Translations under genes and position numbers: made by a program
NCBI GenBank assembly: GCA_012838345.1
Contig: DUPK01000006.1
Span: forward strand, 1 to 64,000
DNA length: 64,000 nt
Direction: 5' to 3'
Origin: Clostridiales bacterium
GTDB lineage: Bacteria > Bacillota > Clostridia > Oscillospirales > Oscillospiraceae
Notes under the pieces: generated by a model
Seen by the model: the letters and a program-made list of their open reading frames with translations, nothing else
Told to the model about the DNA's origin: nothing
The model's database searches: none
Part shown: one piece after another, positions 7,682-15,280 of the stretch
Position numbering within the stretch: position 1 is the stretch's first letter
Layout of the letters: the number at the start of each line of letters is the position of its first letter

Positions 7682-8611
7682 TCACTCCTTTACAAGTTCA
7701 AGTGTGGTGCGGGGACAAGCACCGTAGTGTACGGTGGTTTCGGAAACTAGAAATTTGCCCGTTATCCCATGTTTCGGGAGGTTTAAATCCACGATGTCGC
7801 CCCCGTCTGCGAAGATAAGGCCCGCGAGATTCAGGGAGACGGCGCATTTTTTCGCTTTGGAGGCGTCTATGCGGCTCCGCCCGAGCTGAAGCATTTGATA
7901 TTCGTTCACGGAAGAAGGCACTGTGATTATCCTGCGCCGCCTGCCGCCCGCCAGAATAAACTCCTCGTTTTTTACGCTGACCGAAAACCCGTCCGAGCGC
8001 TTTACGATAACCTCGGAGAGTATGCCGTAGCGCTTTTTAAGGTATTTTAGACTCAGCACACCCGAGCCTTCGGAAACGCTCCTGAGCGCCCCGCCGTCGT
8101 TGATAATTATGAGCATGCCGTCCTTTGAAAAGCGCGGTGTTATGCCGCGGGAAGCCTGCGTGAAAGCGCACAGCGCCTCCCAGAGCGAGGAGCCGCCGGG
8201 TATGACGAGGTTTGACACCGGCAATAGCTGCCCGCTTACTATATTCCTTATCCCGTAGGGCAGGACGTAGCGCTGGAGCACATCCGAGAGCGTGGCAAGC
8301 ACAAACTCCGCCGCCTCGGCCTGGTTGTCTATGAGCAGGGCGGCAAGCCCGCGCCCGCTTATAGTAACGCTCCTGCCCGAAGCCCCCTGCCTTATTTCAA
8401 AATCGTCCACAATCCCGTAAAATACGGTCGCCCCCTCGTGGAATATCCGGCAGTAAGCCGCGCCCTCAAGCTTTGGGAGCAGTTCTTTTTCATAGGGGCA
8501 GGAGAGGCGAAACGCCGAGCAGGGGACGTTGGGAGTGAGCTTCAGAACGCAGCTGTGTAGCGGCGGCAGGGTGTATTCCTTGCCCTCAGCCGAAATAAGC
8601 CGTGCAATCAT
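7682..8611 (-). CDS. Tail hub protein (XkdQ / gpD-like)
   Basis: The 309-residue protein fits the XkdQ-type hub of contractile tails, related to phage late control gene D, which forms the base of the tail tube and holds the spike. Evidence includes a beta-rich N-terminal third with VFYGIVDDFEIRQG, the LLPVSNLVIPGGSSLWEALCAF segment typical of hub proteins, and a C-terminal domain with NEYQMLQLGRSRIDASK. It follows the LysM tail protein by 6 bases and precedes the spike gene by 4, as in PBSX-like modules. Confidence 0.75.
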   Translation of the reverse strand: MIARLISAEGKEYTLPPLHSCVLKLTPNVPCSAFRLSCPYEKELLPKLEGAAYCRIFHEGATVFYGIVDDFEIRQGASGRSVTISGRGLAALLIDNQAEAAEFVLATLSDVLQRYVLPYGIRNIVSGQLLPVSNLVIPGGSSLWEALCAFTQASRGITPRFSKDGMLIIINDGGALRSVSEGSGVLSLKYLKKRYGILSEVIVKRSDGFSVSVKNEEFILAGGRRRRIITVPSSVNEYQMLQLGRSRIDASKAKKCAVSLNLAGLIFADGGDIVDLNLPKHGITGKFLVSETTVHYGACPRTTLELVKE

Positions 8612-8617
8612 ATGCGC

Positions 8618-9193
8618 TCACCTTATCCGAAGTCTCGTTCCCGCGGGGATGAGATTCGGGTTTTTTATCTGCGGGTTGAGTGACACTATCTCCTCGGGCG
8701 AAACTCCAGTGAGAGCGGATATACTCCAGAGCGTCTCGCCCTGCCTTACTGTACGGTAGGCCGGAGCGGGCTCAGCTTTTTGTATGAGCGTAACCGGGTT
8801 TTCGCCGCGGGATAAGAGCGGGCTTTGTCCGGTTGCGGACAGCGCGGAGGAGTCCCAGAACTCGAATGTGTAGGCTACAAAGTTCGGCAGCGGCTTTTGT
8901 AAGAGCGTGAGGCTCACGAAGTGGGCGCTCGGCAGGGTAAAGAGGGGGTGAATTAAAATCCCCGGAGTGTCCTCCTCGAAGAGTTCGGCAAGATTTAGAA
9001 ACTCTGCGTAGGCGCCCTCGCCCGCAAACTCGCCCTCGCCCCTGAACACCTTAACCGAGGCGCCGAGGTTTTCGGCCATGGCCGCGCCGTAGGGAATTTT
9101 GGTGAGGGCCATCTTTTTTTCCATTATCAGCGCGCAGGAGCGCGGGTTTACGCTCCAGGTAAAGTTTTTGTATCGCAATGGTGAAAGGCTCAT
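8618..9193 (-). CDS. LysM-containing tail protein (XkdP-like)
   Basis: The 191-residue product has an N-terminal domain like the Mu gp43/DNA-circularisation N-terminal family (EKKMALTKIPYGAAMAENLG, then GPGILIHPL-type text as DTPGILIHPLF) and a C-terminal LysM domain at about residues 145-191 (YRTVRQGETLWSISALTGV to AGTRLRIR). LysM proteins of this place link the tail tube to the baseplate hub, and XkdP is the PBSX equivalent. In PBSX-type modules a tape-measure gene of 1.5-4 kb lies directly upstream; here only 221 noncoding bases and a 37-residue gene are found. GGAGAAACAT precedes the ATG. Confidence 0.8.
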   Translation of the reverse strand: MSLSPLRYKNFTWSVNPRSCALIMEKKMALTKIPYGAAMAENLGASVKVFRGEGEFAGEGAYAEFLNLAELFEEDTPGILIHPLFTLPSAHFVSLTLLQKPLPNFVAYTFEFWDSSALSATGQSPLLSRGENPVTLIQKAEPAPAYRTVRQGETLWSISALTGVSPEEIVSLNPQIKNPNLIPAGTRLRIR

Positions 9194-9414
9194 ATGTTTC
9201 TCCGTTTCCGCCGCTGACCTCGGCGCAAGCCGGTATAAATCCCCGTCAGCGGCAAAACGGGAATTTTCTTAGCGCCGGGGCTGCCGCTTTGAAGGCAAGC
9301 GGCGCGCCGTATCTTGCGGGGAAGAGCACGGTTTTCTCCCGCCGCTGTATACGTCAAACAAGTGTGTGCCGGCGCTCACTCAATCTCAAGAACTAAGGCC
9401 GCGGGGCAAAGCCG
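9194..9414. other. Noncoding gap where a tape-measure gene would be expected
   Basis: This 221-base gap separates a 37-residue gene from the LysM tail protein. All three leftward frames are broken by stops, and no ribosome site with a useful frame is present. Composition matches the neighbours. It sits exactly where contractile-tail phages carry the tape-measure gene, so it may be a deletion scar or the compact native junction of a system that lacks a long tail. Confidence 0.55.
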
Positions 9415-9528
9415 CTATTCAAGCTCAAAGTCCGGCGTGTAGCGCCGCGCGTCGCGCTCAAAGGCCTCCGATACCCGCTCGGAGAGAGTATCCGGGCTCT
9501 CGGATGTGTTCATTATCTCCTCGTTCAT
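9415..9528 (-). CDS. 37-residue ORF, possible remnant tail-assembly chaperone
   Basis: The short frame (start MNEEIMNTSESPDTLSERV, acidic end DFELE) begins with ATG overlapping the stop of the preceding gene in ATGA form. Translational coupling is therefore likely. Its place matches that of the tail-assembly chaperone (XkdN or gpG) before the tape-measure gene. It is far shorter than that family (about 130-150 residues), and no slippery heptamer is seen. It may be a remnant or a real small protein. Confidence 0.45.
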   Translation of the reverse strand: MNEEIMNTSESPDTLSERVSEAFERDARRYTPDFELE

Positions 9529-9881
9529 GCCCGCTCACCGTCCTCTATAAGACCCAGTGCGCGCAGCTTCACTATCTGCGTGACCTTGCCCTCGCTCTGC
9601 GTTTCCGTTATTTCCTCGACGAGGCAGCTGGTATATATGCGCCTTGTTTCGCCGTTTACGGCTGTGATTGTGAGCGGCTGATCGAAGATGAAGCCAAGCT
9701 CACCCTCCGAGCCCGTGAGAATGCGCTTTATCTCCAGCGTCAGCGTCTTTTCCCCGAACGCAGCACCCGTCGGGGCGGCTTCGCCAATCGACTCAACGAG
9801 GTGGAATTTCCGGCTGCTCACGGCCTTAAAGCTCAGGCAGTCAAGCCTTACTCCGCCCACTTCCACAAAAACTGCGCTCAT
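9525..9881 (-). CDS. Small beta-rich phage protein, possible tail-tube-like
   Basis: The 118-residue product is predicted mainly beta (FVEVGGVRLDCLSF, KTLTLEIKRIL, QIVKLRALGLI). Tail-tube proteins of contractile phages are of similar fold and somewhat longer (about 140-170 residues) and occupy this place in gene order. I cannot assign a family with certainty. Start ATG at 9881 follows AAAGGAGGGC and lies just inside the stop region of the preceding gene. If it is a tube protein, the tail would need another way to set its length. Confidence 0.5.
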   Translation of the reverse strand: MSAVFVEVGGVRLDCLSFKAVSSRKFHLVESIGEAAPTGAAFGEKTLTLEIKRILTGSEGELGFIFDQPLTITAVNGETRRIYTSCLVEEITETQSEGKVTQIVKLRALGLIEDGERA

Positions 9882-10235
9882 CTATGTGCCCTCCTTTATC
9901 TCAAGCTCCGCGCTTACGGCGACCGAAGTCGGGCGGGAGGGCAGCGAGAATTCAAAGGAAACCGTGCACACTCCCTCGTCTACCGAGACGGACACCGCGC
10001 CGTAGGAGCCCAAATGTCCCTCCGCGAGCAGATACTGCAGCCTTTCAACCACAAAGCTGCGCACGGCGCTTTTCGTCTGCTCCGTAACCAAATCGCCCAG
10101 AAAGCGCGCTTTGGCCGCGTTCTCTATATAAGCCCTTATCTCATCGGCGGTCATGTAGTTAAACTCCCCGCCCTTTGGAGCGACCACTCTGCCCACGGCC
10201 GAGACAAGGCCGGACGAGATATAAAGTTCATACAT
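9882..10235 (-). CDS. Small phage protein, perhaps only a sheath C-terminal-like domain
   Basis: The 117-residue product has a helical centre (TADEIRAYIENAAKARF, then a long helix to LLAEGHLG) and a beta C-terminal part (AVSVSVDEGVCTVSFEF, TSVAVSAELEIKEG). That helix-then-strand pattern resembles the C-terminal domain of contractile sheath proteins, whose full length is about 350-480 residues. It also stands at the sheath position. No sheath N-terminal domains are seen: the frame is closed by TGA immediately upstream and the 133-base gap before it is noncoding. The assignment is weak; a tail-completion protein is an alternative. Confidence 0.4.
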   Translation of the reverse strand: MYELYISSGLVSAVGRVVAPKGGEFNYMTADEIRAYIENAAKARFLGDLVTEQTKSAVRSFVVERLQYLLAEGHLGSYGAVSVSVDEGVCTVSFEFSLPSRPTSVAVSAELEIKEGT

Positions 10236-10368
10236 CTGTCAAGTCATCCTTTCTCCGCAGCGGGATACAAGCGTGGCGCGTGGAGGATTATGAGAAAAAT
10301 CTCTCCCGTTTCGGCCATGCCCGCGGCGGGAAGACGGGGCCAGCGTTCGGGCGAATCTGAAGGACGTT

Positions 10369-10800
10369 TCAAATCTCCACCCCCAGAACGCTAAAGTCGA
10401 GGAAAATGCCCTCGTCCTCCGTTTCGTCGCCGCCCTTTGAGCTCGCTGTGCGGGTCGAAAGGGTGGCCCTGCACATAAAGCAGTCGGTCTTAGTGTCGAA
10501 GCTCGTGTCCCCGCAGGAGAGCACCGGGCTTTCAAAGGCGGAGGAGAGCGAGGTGGCCGCGCGGGAAAGCTCTGAAAAAAGCGTTTCGCAGCCTGCCGGC
10601 CCAAACGAGCGGGGCGAGAGCAGGGTAATCGAGAACAGCACATCAAAGCCCTCCCCCGCAAGCGAGCAGGATTTTATCCCGAGGGCGGCGACGGGTGAAC
10701 TTGGCCGGGCGCCGCTTTCTCCATAGCGAAACACCGCCGCCGACACGCCGAGGGAGACAAGCTCGTCCCGCAGCGCGGGCAGGAGCTCTGAGTAGGTCAT
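10369..10800 (-). CDS. Probable tail completion/terminator-type phage protein
   Basis: The 143-residue product has the form of small joining proteins at the head-tail interface: an N-terminal helix (SELLPALRDELVSLG), central strands (GFDVLFSITLLSP), a helix (GCETLFSELSRAATSL) and a C-terminal strand pair. The place just after the connector genes supports this. The exact family is not recognised. The ATG overlaps the previous stop as ATGA, which implies coupling. Confidence 0.5.
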   Translation of the reverse strand: MTYSELLPALRDELVSLGVSAAVFRYGESGARPSSPVAALGIKSCSLAGEGFDVLFSITLLSPRSFGPAGCETLFSELSRAATSLSSAFESPVLSCGDTSFDTKTDCFMCRATLSTRTASSKGGDETEDEGIFLDFSVLGVEI

Positions 10801-11126
10801 ACGGGCACCTCCCTGAGCCTGAGCACTGCCTCCCAGTGAGTGGTTTTGTTTTTCATTTTGTAGCTCTCAGCCCAGATGACCTCATAGTCTCTGTCTGCGG
10901 TGACTATCCTTGAGCCGGCTTTGAGCGGCAGGTCCGGCGGGCCGACGTAGATATAGCGCATTCCGGGAATTTCGCCGAGCTCTGTCATCTCCCGCCAGAT
11001 ACGTGTGCTGCGCCTGTCCATGAGCGGCTCTATGAAGGCGGATGCGAAAGAGCCTTCCGAACCCTCCTCAAAATAGACGGTGCAGGGCTCGCCGTAGTCC
11101 CTGGCGAGCTTAAATAGAGCGTCCAT
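10797..11126 (-). CDS. Probable head-tail stopper/connector protein
   Basis: The 109-residue product (DALFKLARDYGEPCTVYFEEG start, AGSRIVTADRDYEVIWAES near the end) is mostly beta and sits between two other connector-like genes, the usual place of the head-tail stopper (XkdH-like). The ATG at 11126 overlaps the preceding TGA in ATGA form, so the longer upstream reading is rejected. Confidence 0.55.
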   Translation of the reverse strand: MDALFKLARDYGEPCTVYFEEGSEGSFASAFIEPLMDRRSTRIWREMTELGEIPGMRYIYVGPPDLPLKAGSRIVTADRDYEVIWAESYKMKNKTTHWEAVLRLREVPV

Positions 11127-11473
11127 CAGCCGCGCACCCCCAGAAATGCAAAGCCGTCGTCCTTTAGATAGGGCGCGAGCAGGGCCTCGGCGCGGGCGCG
11201 AAGCGCGGGGACCGGATGCCTTTCGCCTATCGAGAGGTTCCCCGCCCTGAACCTGAGCTCCCCCGGGGTCAGCCTGTACATCGAAATCGCGGCGAGCGCG
11301 CAGGCGGTGTTCCATATATTGCCTATGTCCTCGGGCGAGACGCCCTCGTGCAGGCGGGATTTAAGCTCGGCCTCGGCGGCGGCGCAGTATTCAAGCAGCT
11401 CGGGTTTCTCCTCGGCGCCGTCCATGCTCAAAAGGCTTAGCGCGGTCTTATATGTCGGATGTGTGTAATCCAA
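11126..11473 (-). CDS. Probable gp6-like head-tail adaptor
   Basis: The 115-residue helical product (THPTYKTALSLLSMDGAEEKPELLEYC, then a helix with NIWNTACALAAISMYRL) has the size and helix-rich layout of gp6/XkdG-type adaptors that bind the portal ring. I chose the TTG at 11473, which follows AAGGAAGGTG; a GTG three codons upstream is possible. It is the first gene after the capsid gene, as expected. Confidence 0.55.
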   Translation of the reverse strand: MDYTHPTYKTALSLLSMDGAEEKPELLEYCAAAEAELKSRLHEGVSPEDIGNIWNTACALAAISMYRLTPGELRFRAGNLSIGERHPVPALRARAEALLAPYLKDDGFAFLGVRG

Positions 11474-11640
11474 AGGGTTCACCTTCCTTAAAATGGGGCA
11501 TTGCCCCCAAACTTTAAGTCCCGGCAGGCGTTTTTCCACCCGCAGGGTCGGAGCAGCTGTGCCCGCGCCGGCCCTGCGATAAAGCCTATGTCCTGGCTAG
11601 TCGGACTTTGTAACTGAAAATCGGGGCCTTTTGCCTTAAA

Positions 11641-12681
11641 TCAGCCGCCGAGGCTGAGCACCTTCGCAGCGTCGTTGTAGAGCTTGGCAAAGCCCGAGAT
11701 TGTCGTTATCGCCGCGCGCTCGAGCTGGCGGTCTATGAGCCTGTCGTGCTCGACAAGCACGTCCCCGCCTATGACCATTTCAAGGGCGTAGTTCTTGTCA
11801 AGTCCTATGAGCTTTCCGGAGGCGAGCGAGGAGGTGCGCAGGAGCTTGGCGCCGAGCGGAGAGGAGAGCGTGCCCGTGCCCTGGAAATTGAGACCCGTCA
11901 GCGGGTTCTGGAACTCGCTGAGCTTGAGAAGCCTTAGCATCATGTCGTTTGAGACGAGTATGGTGTTCATCTCGTAGGGGTCAAACTGCGCCCAGAAGTT
12001 GAGAAGCGCGTCGTAAGTAAGTGTGCCAGCGGTGCCGCCTATCGTAGTGTCTCCGACCGTGAAACTCTCGGCGGCGCTGTCTTCGTTTCCGTCGCCGTTT
12101 ATGATTACCTTTATCGCGTCCTCAAGGTGCATCTTCGCAATGTGCTGGCCTATCTGGCGCAGGGTAACGGAAAAGAGGTCGAGGCGCTGGTACTTTATCG
12201 CCTCGTAGGAGGCAACTAACATGCGACCGCGCTTGTTGAGCTTAACAAGGTTTTCCTTGGTTCTGATTTCGGTCTGGGGGATAACCGTGCCCTCCTCGAC
12301 GTTTCTGAGAGCCTTGTCGTCGTCCGTCGGCACCGAATAGATGGAGCGGTAATCCATGCCGTCAAAGCGGGTGATTGAAGCGGTTATCGAGGGGAGGATG
12401 TTACCCTCCTCCATGCCCTGCTTTACGCTCCTGGAGACATACTCGGGGAAGAGGACCGCTGATTCGGAGCTGCGGAAGAACTTCTCCACCACGTCGGAGT
12501 TCGGCCCCTTTACCCTGATGTCGAAGCGCTTGAGCTGGCGCTGGAAGGCGTCGGTGTCCTCAAGCGGGGTGCCGGCGTAATTTTCGCTCGGGTCGTACTT
12601 TTCAAGCACCTGGGTAAAGCTGAGCCCGGCTTCGTTGTACATCCCCTTGTCGAGGCGCAGGTTGTCATAGCTGTAAGCCAT
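11641..12681 (-). CDS. Major capsid protein, HK97-fold
   Basis: The 346-residue protein follows the decoration protein and precedes the connectors, which is the regular place of the phage major capsid protein. HK97-type features are visible: an N-terminal extended arm, an E-loop-like region, a long spine helix around QIGQHIAKMHLEDAIKVII, and a C-terminal P-domain/A-domain segment with ILVSNDMMLRLLKL and LEMVIGGDVLVEHDRLIDRQ. No N-terminal scaffold domain is fused. AAGGAGGATTC precedes the ATG. A 167-base gap separates it from the adaptor gene. Confidence 0.8.
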   Translation of the reverse strand: MAYSYDNLRLDKGMYNEAGLSFTQVLEKYDPSENYAGTPLEDTDAFQRQLKRFDIRVKGPNSDVVEKFFRSSESAVLFPEYVSRSVKQGMEEGNILPSITASITRFDGMDYRSIYSVPTDDDKALRNVEEGTVIPQTEIRTKENLVKLNKRGRMLVASYEAIKYQRLDLFSVTLRQIGQHIAKMHLEDAIKVIINGDGNEDSAAESFTVGDTTIGGTAGTLTYDALLNFWAQFDPYEMNTILVSNDMMLRLLKLSEFQNPLTGLNFQGTGTLSSPLGAKLLRTSSLASGKLIGLDKNYALEMVIGGDVLVEHDRLIDRQLERAAITTISGFAKLYNDAAKVLSLGG

Positions 12682-12702
12682 TCTTAGAATCCTCCTTATC
12701 TA

Positions 12703-13050
12703 TTAAAGAAACAGACCGGCGGTCTTTGCGGAAGTGTCGACTTCGACGACCAGATATTCCCTGCCGTTAGAGTCGGCCTTAATCCCGCCGCTTCCGTCCG
12801 CCGAGAGCTTTACAAAGCCGAGAGTGGGGGCCGTACCGCTGTACGGGAGCTTCACAAAGCCGCGAAGCTGCACTGCGGCAAACTGCGCTCCCGCCGAAAT
12901 GCACACCCCAGCGATATTATCGCCCGCGGAGCAGGCGGAAACCTCGCCGTTTCCGCTGATTTTCACTGCCTTACCCGCGGCGGCGGGTAAGGCTTCGCTG
13001 TTGTGGAAGGTCGCGGCGTATTCGCCTATGCCTCCGAATGAAATACTCAT
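12703..13050 (-). CDS. Capsid decoration-like protein
   Basis: The 115-residue product is glycine- and serine-rich and beta (GEVSACSAGDNIAGVCISAG, VQLRGFVKLPYSG, then LVVEVDTSAKTAGLFL). This fits DUF2190-type or lambda D-like head decoration proteins, which lie directly before the capsid gene. ATG at 13050 follows GGAGGTAATGTT. Role inferred mainly from position and fold pattern. Confidence 0.65.
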   Translation of the reverse strand: MSISFGGIGEYAATFHNSEALPAAAGKAVKISGNGEVSACSAGDNIAGVCISAGAQFAAVQLRGFVKLPYSGTAPTLGFVKLSADGSGGIKADSNGREYLVVEVDTSAKTAGLFL

Positions 13051-13070
13051 AACATTACCTCCGTTTTTAT

Positions 13071-14003
13071 TTAGATCATAAACTCGCTGCCGAAATCCTC
13101 TTTCTTCGCCTTCTTCGCGCCGGGAATCTGGCAAACAAGGGGGAGCTTTTCCGAGACGCTTGCTCCAAACGCGGCCTTGAAGGCGGTAAGCTCCCTTTCG
13201 TCCATCTTCTCGGCCGCGCTTTTCAGCGCCTGCGCGTCAAACTTCTCGTCGAACAGGAGTCCCAGCTTTACGACCTCGCTCCTTAAGCCCTCGAGATAGC
13301 GCTTTCCAAGCTCAGACTGCCGCTTTAAAGTCTCAAGCTCAGGAATAAAGCCCTCGCCCCCGCTTTTGAGCAGGAACTCGTGAAGGTCGGAAAAGCCCTT
13401 GTCATAGCGCTTGATAACCCCCGCATTTTTCTGCGCGGGCACGGCAACGAAGGACCACTCGTAAGCGTCCGTCGGCTCGTGCAGCTCGAAGTAACAGAGC
13501 TTGCCGCCGTACTTCTTGCCGCGCTCATGCGAGCACTTGCCCGCGGCCTCGCCGCAGATCGAGCACAGGGACCTTGCGACGGAGCAGCCGAGGCTTACCT
13601 CCTTCTTGATGCCGCCCTCTATCTCGGCGATGAGCTCGGCGTTCGATTCGGTTCTCAGCATGTAGGCGTAGGCCTTAAGGTAGGCGTAGGGCTCGCCCAA
13701 AAGGGTCTTCCTATGCCTGTCCGTCACAAGCTCCGTGCGATATATTCGCGCCTTTTGCCCCCCGGCGCTCCAGTTGTGGTCGAAAATGCCGGTTTTGCCG
13801 ACGAAAAGTTCCGAGAGCTTCATCAGCGCCGGAACGGTAAAGCGCTCAAAGTCGCGGTCGACCTCGTTGTCGCAGAGCAAAACCGCAAAGCAGTAGATGT
13901 CCTCTTCCTTAAGCGGCGAGCGAGCGAATTTGTTGATTTCCTCAAGCTCCTTTTCATTAAGCGCGACATTCGATTCCGCCACGGCGCCCTTAGTTATCCT
14001 CAT
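13071..14003 (-). CDS. XkdF-like capsid maturation protease/scaffold with zinc-binding segment
   Basis: This 310-residue protein resembles the protease/scaffold proteins of clostridial prophages. The protease half has IFDHNWSAGGQKARIYRTE and the later GIKKEVSLGCSVARS; a Cys/His cluster CSICGEAAGKCSHERG follows and may bind zinc. The last third (from about residue 215) is charged and helical, which suits an internal scaffold. The stretch EPTDAYEWSFVAVPAQKNAGV is typical of the group. ATG at 14003 follows GGTGGTGAGG and overlaps the portal gene by 14 bases. Confidence 0.7.
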   Translation of the reverse strand: MRITKGAVAESNVALNEKELEEINKFARSPLKEEDIYCFAVLLCDNEVDRDFERFTVPALMKLSELFVGKTGIFDHNWSAGGQKARIYRTELVTDRHRKTLLGEPYAYLKAYAYMLRTESNAELIAEIEGGIKKEVSLGCSVARSLCSICGEAAGKCSHERGKKYGGKLCYFELHEPTDAYEWSFVAVPAQKNAGVIKRYDKGFSDLHEFLLKSGGEGFIPELETLKRQSELGKRYLEGLRSEVVKLGLLFDEKFDAQALKSAAEKMDERELTAFKAAFGASVSEKLPLVCQIPGAKKAKKEDFGSEFMI

Positions 14004-15162
14004 TTTCCTCACCACCTTCCGTTTCTTCTATCTCCGACAGGTATTTTTTTGCTTGCGCGTCGTAGAGCCGCGCTCGGGCCTCCTCGACTTCATCCTGAAG
14101 GTTTATGTCGTCCCACTCGACCCTGTAGGAGCAGGCAAAGCCGTTTAGTCTCAGCCAGAGCGAGCAGATGCGCTCAATCACCGGCGTGAGCGTGCGGCGA
14201 ATCGCCGTAATCTCGCTTGTAAGCATGTCCGCCTGCTGCGAGGACATGCGCTCGGTGGACGACCAGCTAAGCCCTAGCATGAACGGCGGAATGCCCGTCC
14301 TTGCGATGAGCTGCTCGAGTATCTGGCGCACCGGCACCTCGCTGTCGAGCACCTGGCTGTCCGCACCGATGACCTTGATGTCCACGTCGCCCACGGCGAC
14401 AAAGTCGCGCACCGCGCCCGTCTTGCTCGACTGCATCGCGGCAGCCCACTCCCTTGCCATCTGTTCGCTGCGCTCCCTTGCGTAGGCGCGGTCCAGAATG
14501 TCGCCCTGCGGCTTCATGATTACCGCGTAGCGTAGGTTTCCCGCCCGTTCCCAGTTTACGCCTATGGAGCTGAAGATTTTAAGCAGGATTTCGGTCAGGA
14601 AGGGCATCGAGCTTAAGAGTGAAACCCCGTAGGGGTGCTCCGGTCCGGGATTGAAGGGGGTAAAGAGCAAGAGCTCCTGATAGGGCAGGGGCTTCGGCTC
14701 GCCGCCCGCGCTTCTCAGACAAATTGTGAAATCGAGCGGACTTGAGCCCTCCTTTATCTCGATGGCGGACACGTCCCCGCAGACAACCGCGGCGATATTC
14801 GCGCCCCTGAGAACAATTTCGCCTATGGCGCTGCCGCAGGTTATCATCGAGTCAAGATAGGTGTCGAGAAAGGAGCCTATGCCCCTTTGCCCGCGCCCGG
14901 TGTCCACCGTGCGCAGGAACTCGTTTATGGCGCGCTCGGCGGTTTTGTTTTCGCAGGAGACGGAAAAGCCGCCCGTGAGCCTTATGATTTTCATGATGGC
15001 GGCGTCTACTATCGGCACCGCCTCGCGTATCGCGCGGTAGAGCCTTGTTTCGTTGGTCTGGAGGGGAACATAGCTGTCGAACATCCCGAAGGGGTGCCGC
15101 TCGCCGCTTCGAAGCTGCACCTTCGGCGGCGCGCCCTCCTTAAGCTTTTTGAAAAGTCCCAA
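13990..15162 (-). CDS. Phage portal protein
   Basis: The 390-residue protein is a portal, the dodecameric ring through which DNA enters the capsid. It lies between large terminase and protease. Typical pieces are LSSMPFLTEILLKIFSSIGVNW in the wing/stem area, GIPPFMLGLSW and a long C-terminal helix with ADMLTSEITAIRRTLTPVIERI. The TTG at 15162 is chosen because AAAGGAGGATT precedes it at good spacing; the open frame upstream (to 15294) is Pro/Arg-rich and overlaps terminase. Length is within the portal range but short. Confidence 0.8.
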   Translation of the reverse strand: MGLFKKLKEGAPPKVQLRSGERHPFGMFDSYVPLQTNETRLYRAIREAVPIVDAAIMKIIRLTGGFSVSCENKTAERAINEFLRTVDTGRGQRGIGSFLDTYLDSMITCGSAIGEIVLRGANIAAVVCGDVSAIEIKEGSSPLDFTICLRSAGGEPKPLPYQELLLFTPFNPGPEHPYGVSLLSSMPFLTEILLKIFSSIGVNWERAGNLRYAVIMKPQGDILDRAYARERSEQMAREWAAAMQSSKTGAVRDFVAVGDVDIKVIGADSQVLDSEVPVRQILEQLIARTGIPPFMLGLSWSSTERMSSQQADMLTSEITAIRRTLTPVIERICSLWLRLNGFACSYRVEWDDINLQDEVEEARARLYDAQAKKYLSEIEETEGGEENEDN

Positions 15163-15280
15163 AAGATAATCCTCCTTTTGCGTGCGGGGATTTGAGCCGG
15201 GGGCAGATGGCCCAGGTGCCGCCGGCTGCGGCCTGTTTTCGCGCGCGGCAGGGCGGTGAGCAAATAAACTAAGACCTGTC

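Noticed and set aside
9415..9528. Programmed frameshift of a tail-assembly chaperone
   Set aside because: No slippery heptamer near the end, and the following frames are closed.
9366..10394. Long rightward open frame (342 codons) across phage connector genes
   Set aside because: It is antisense to tightly coupled leftward genes, has low-complexity Arg/Ala-rich text, and lacks a ribosome site.
13380..14189. Rightward frame of 269 codons antisense to the protease and portal genes
   Set aside because: GC-rich shadow of the real leftward genes; no family features.
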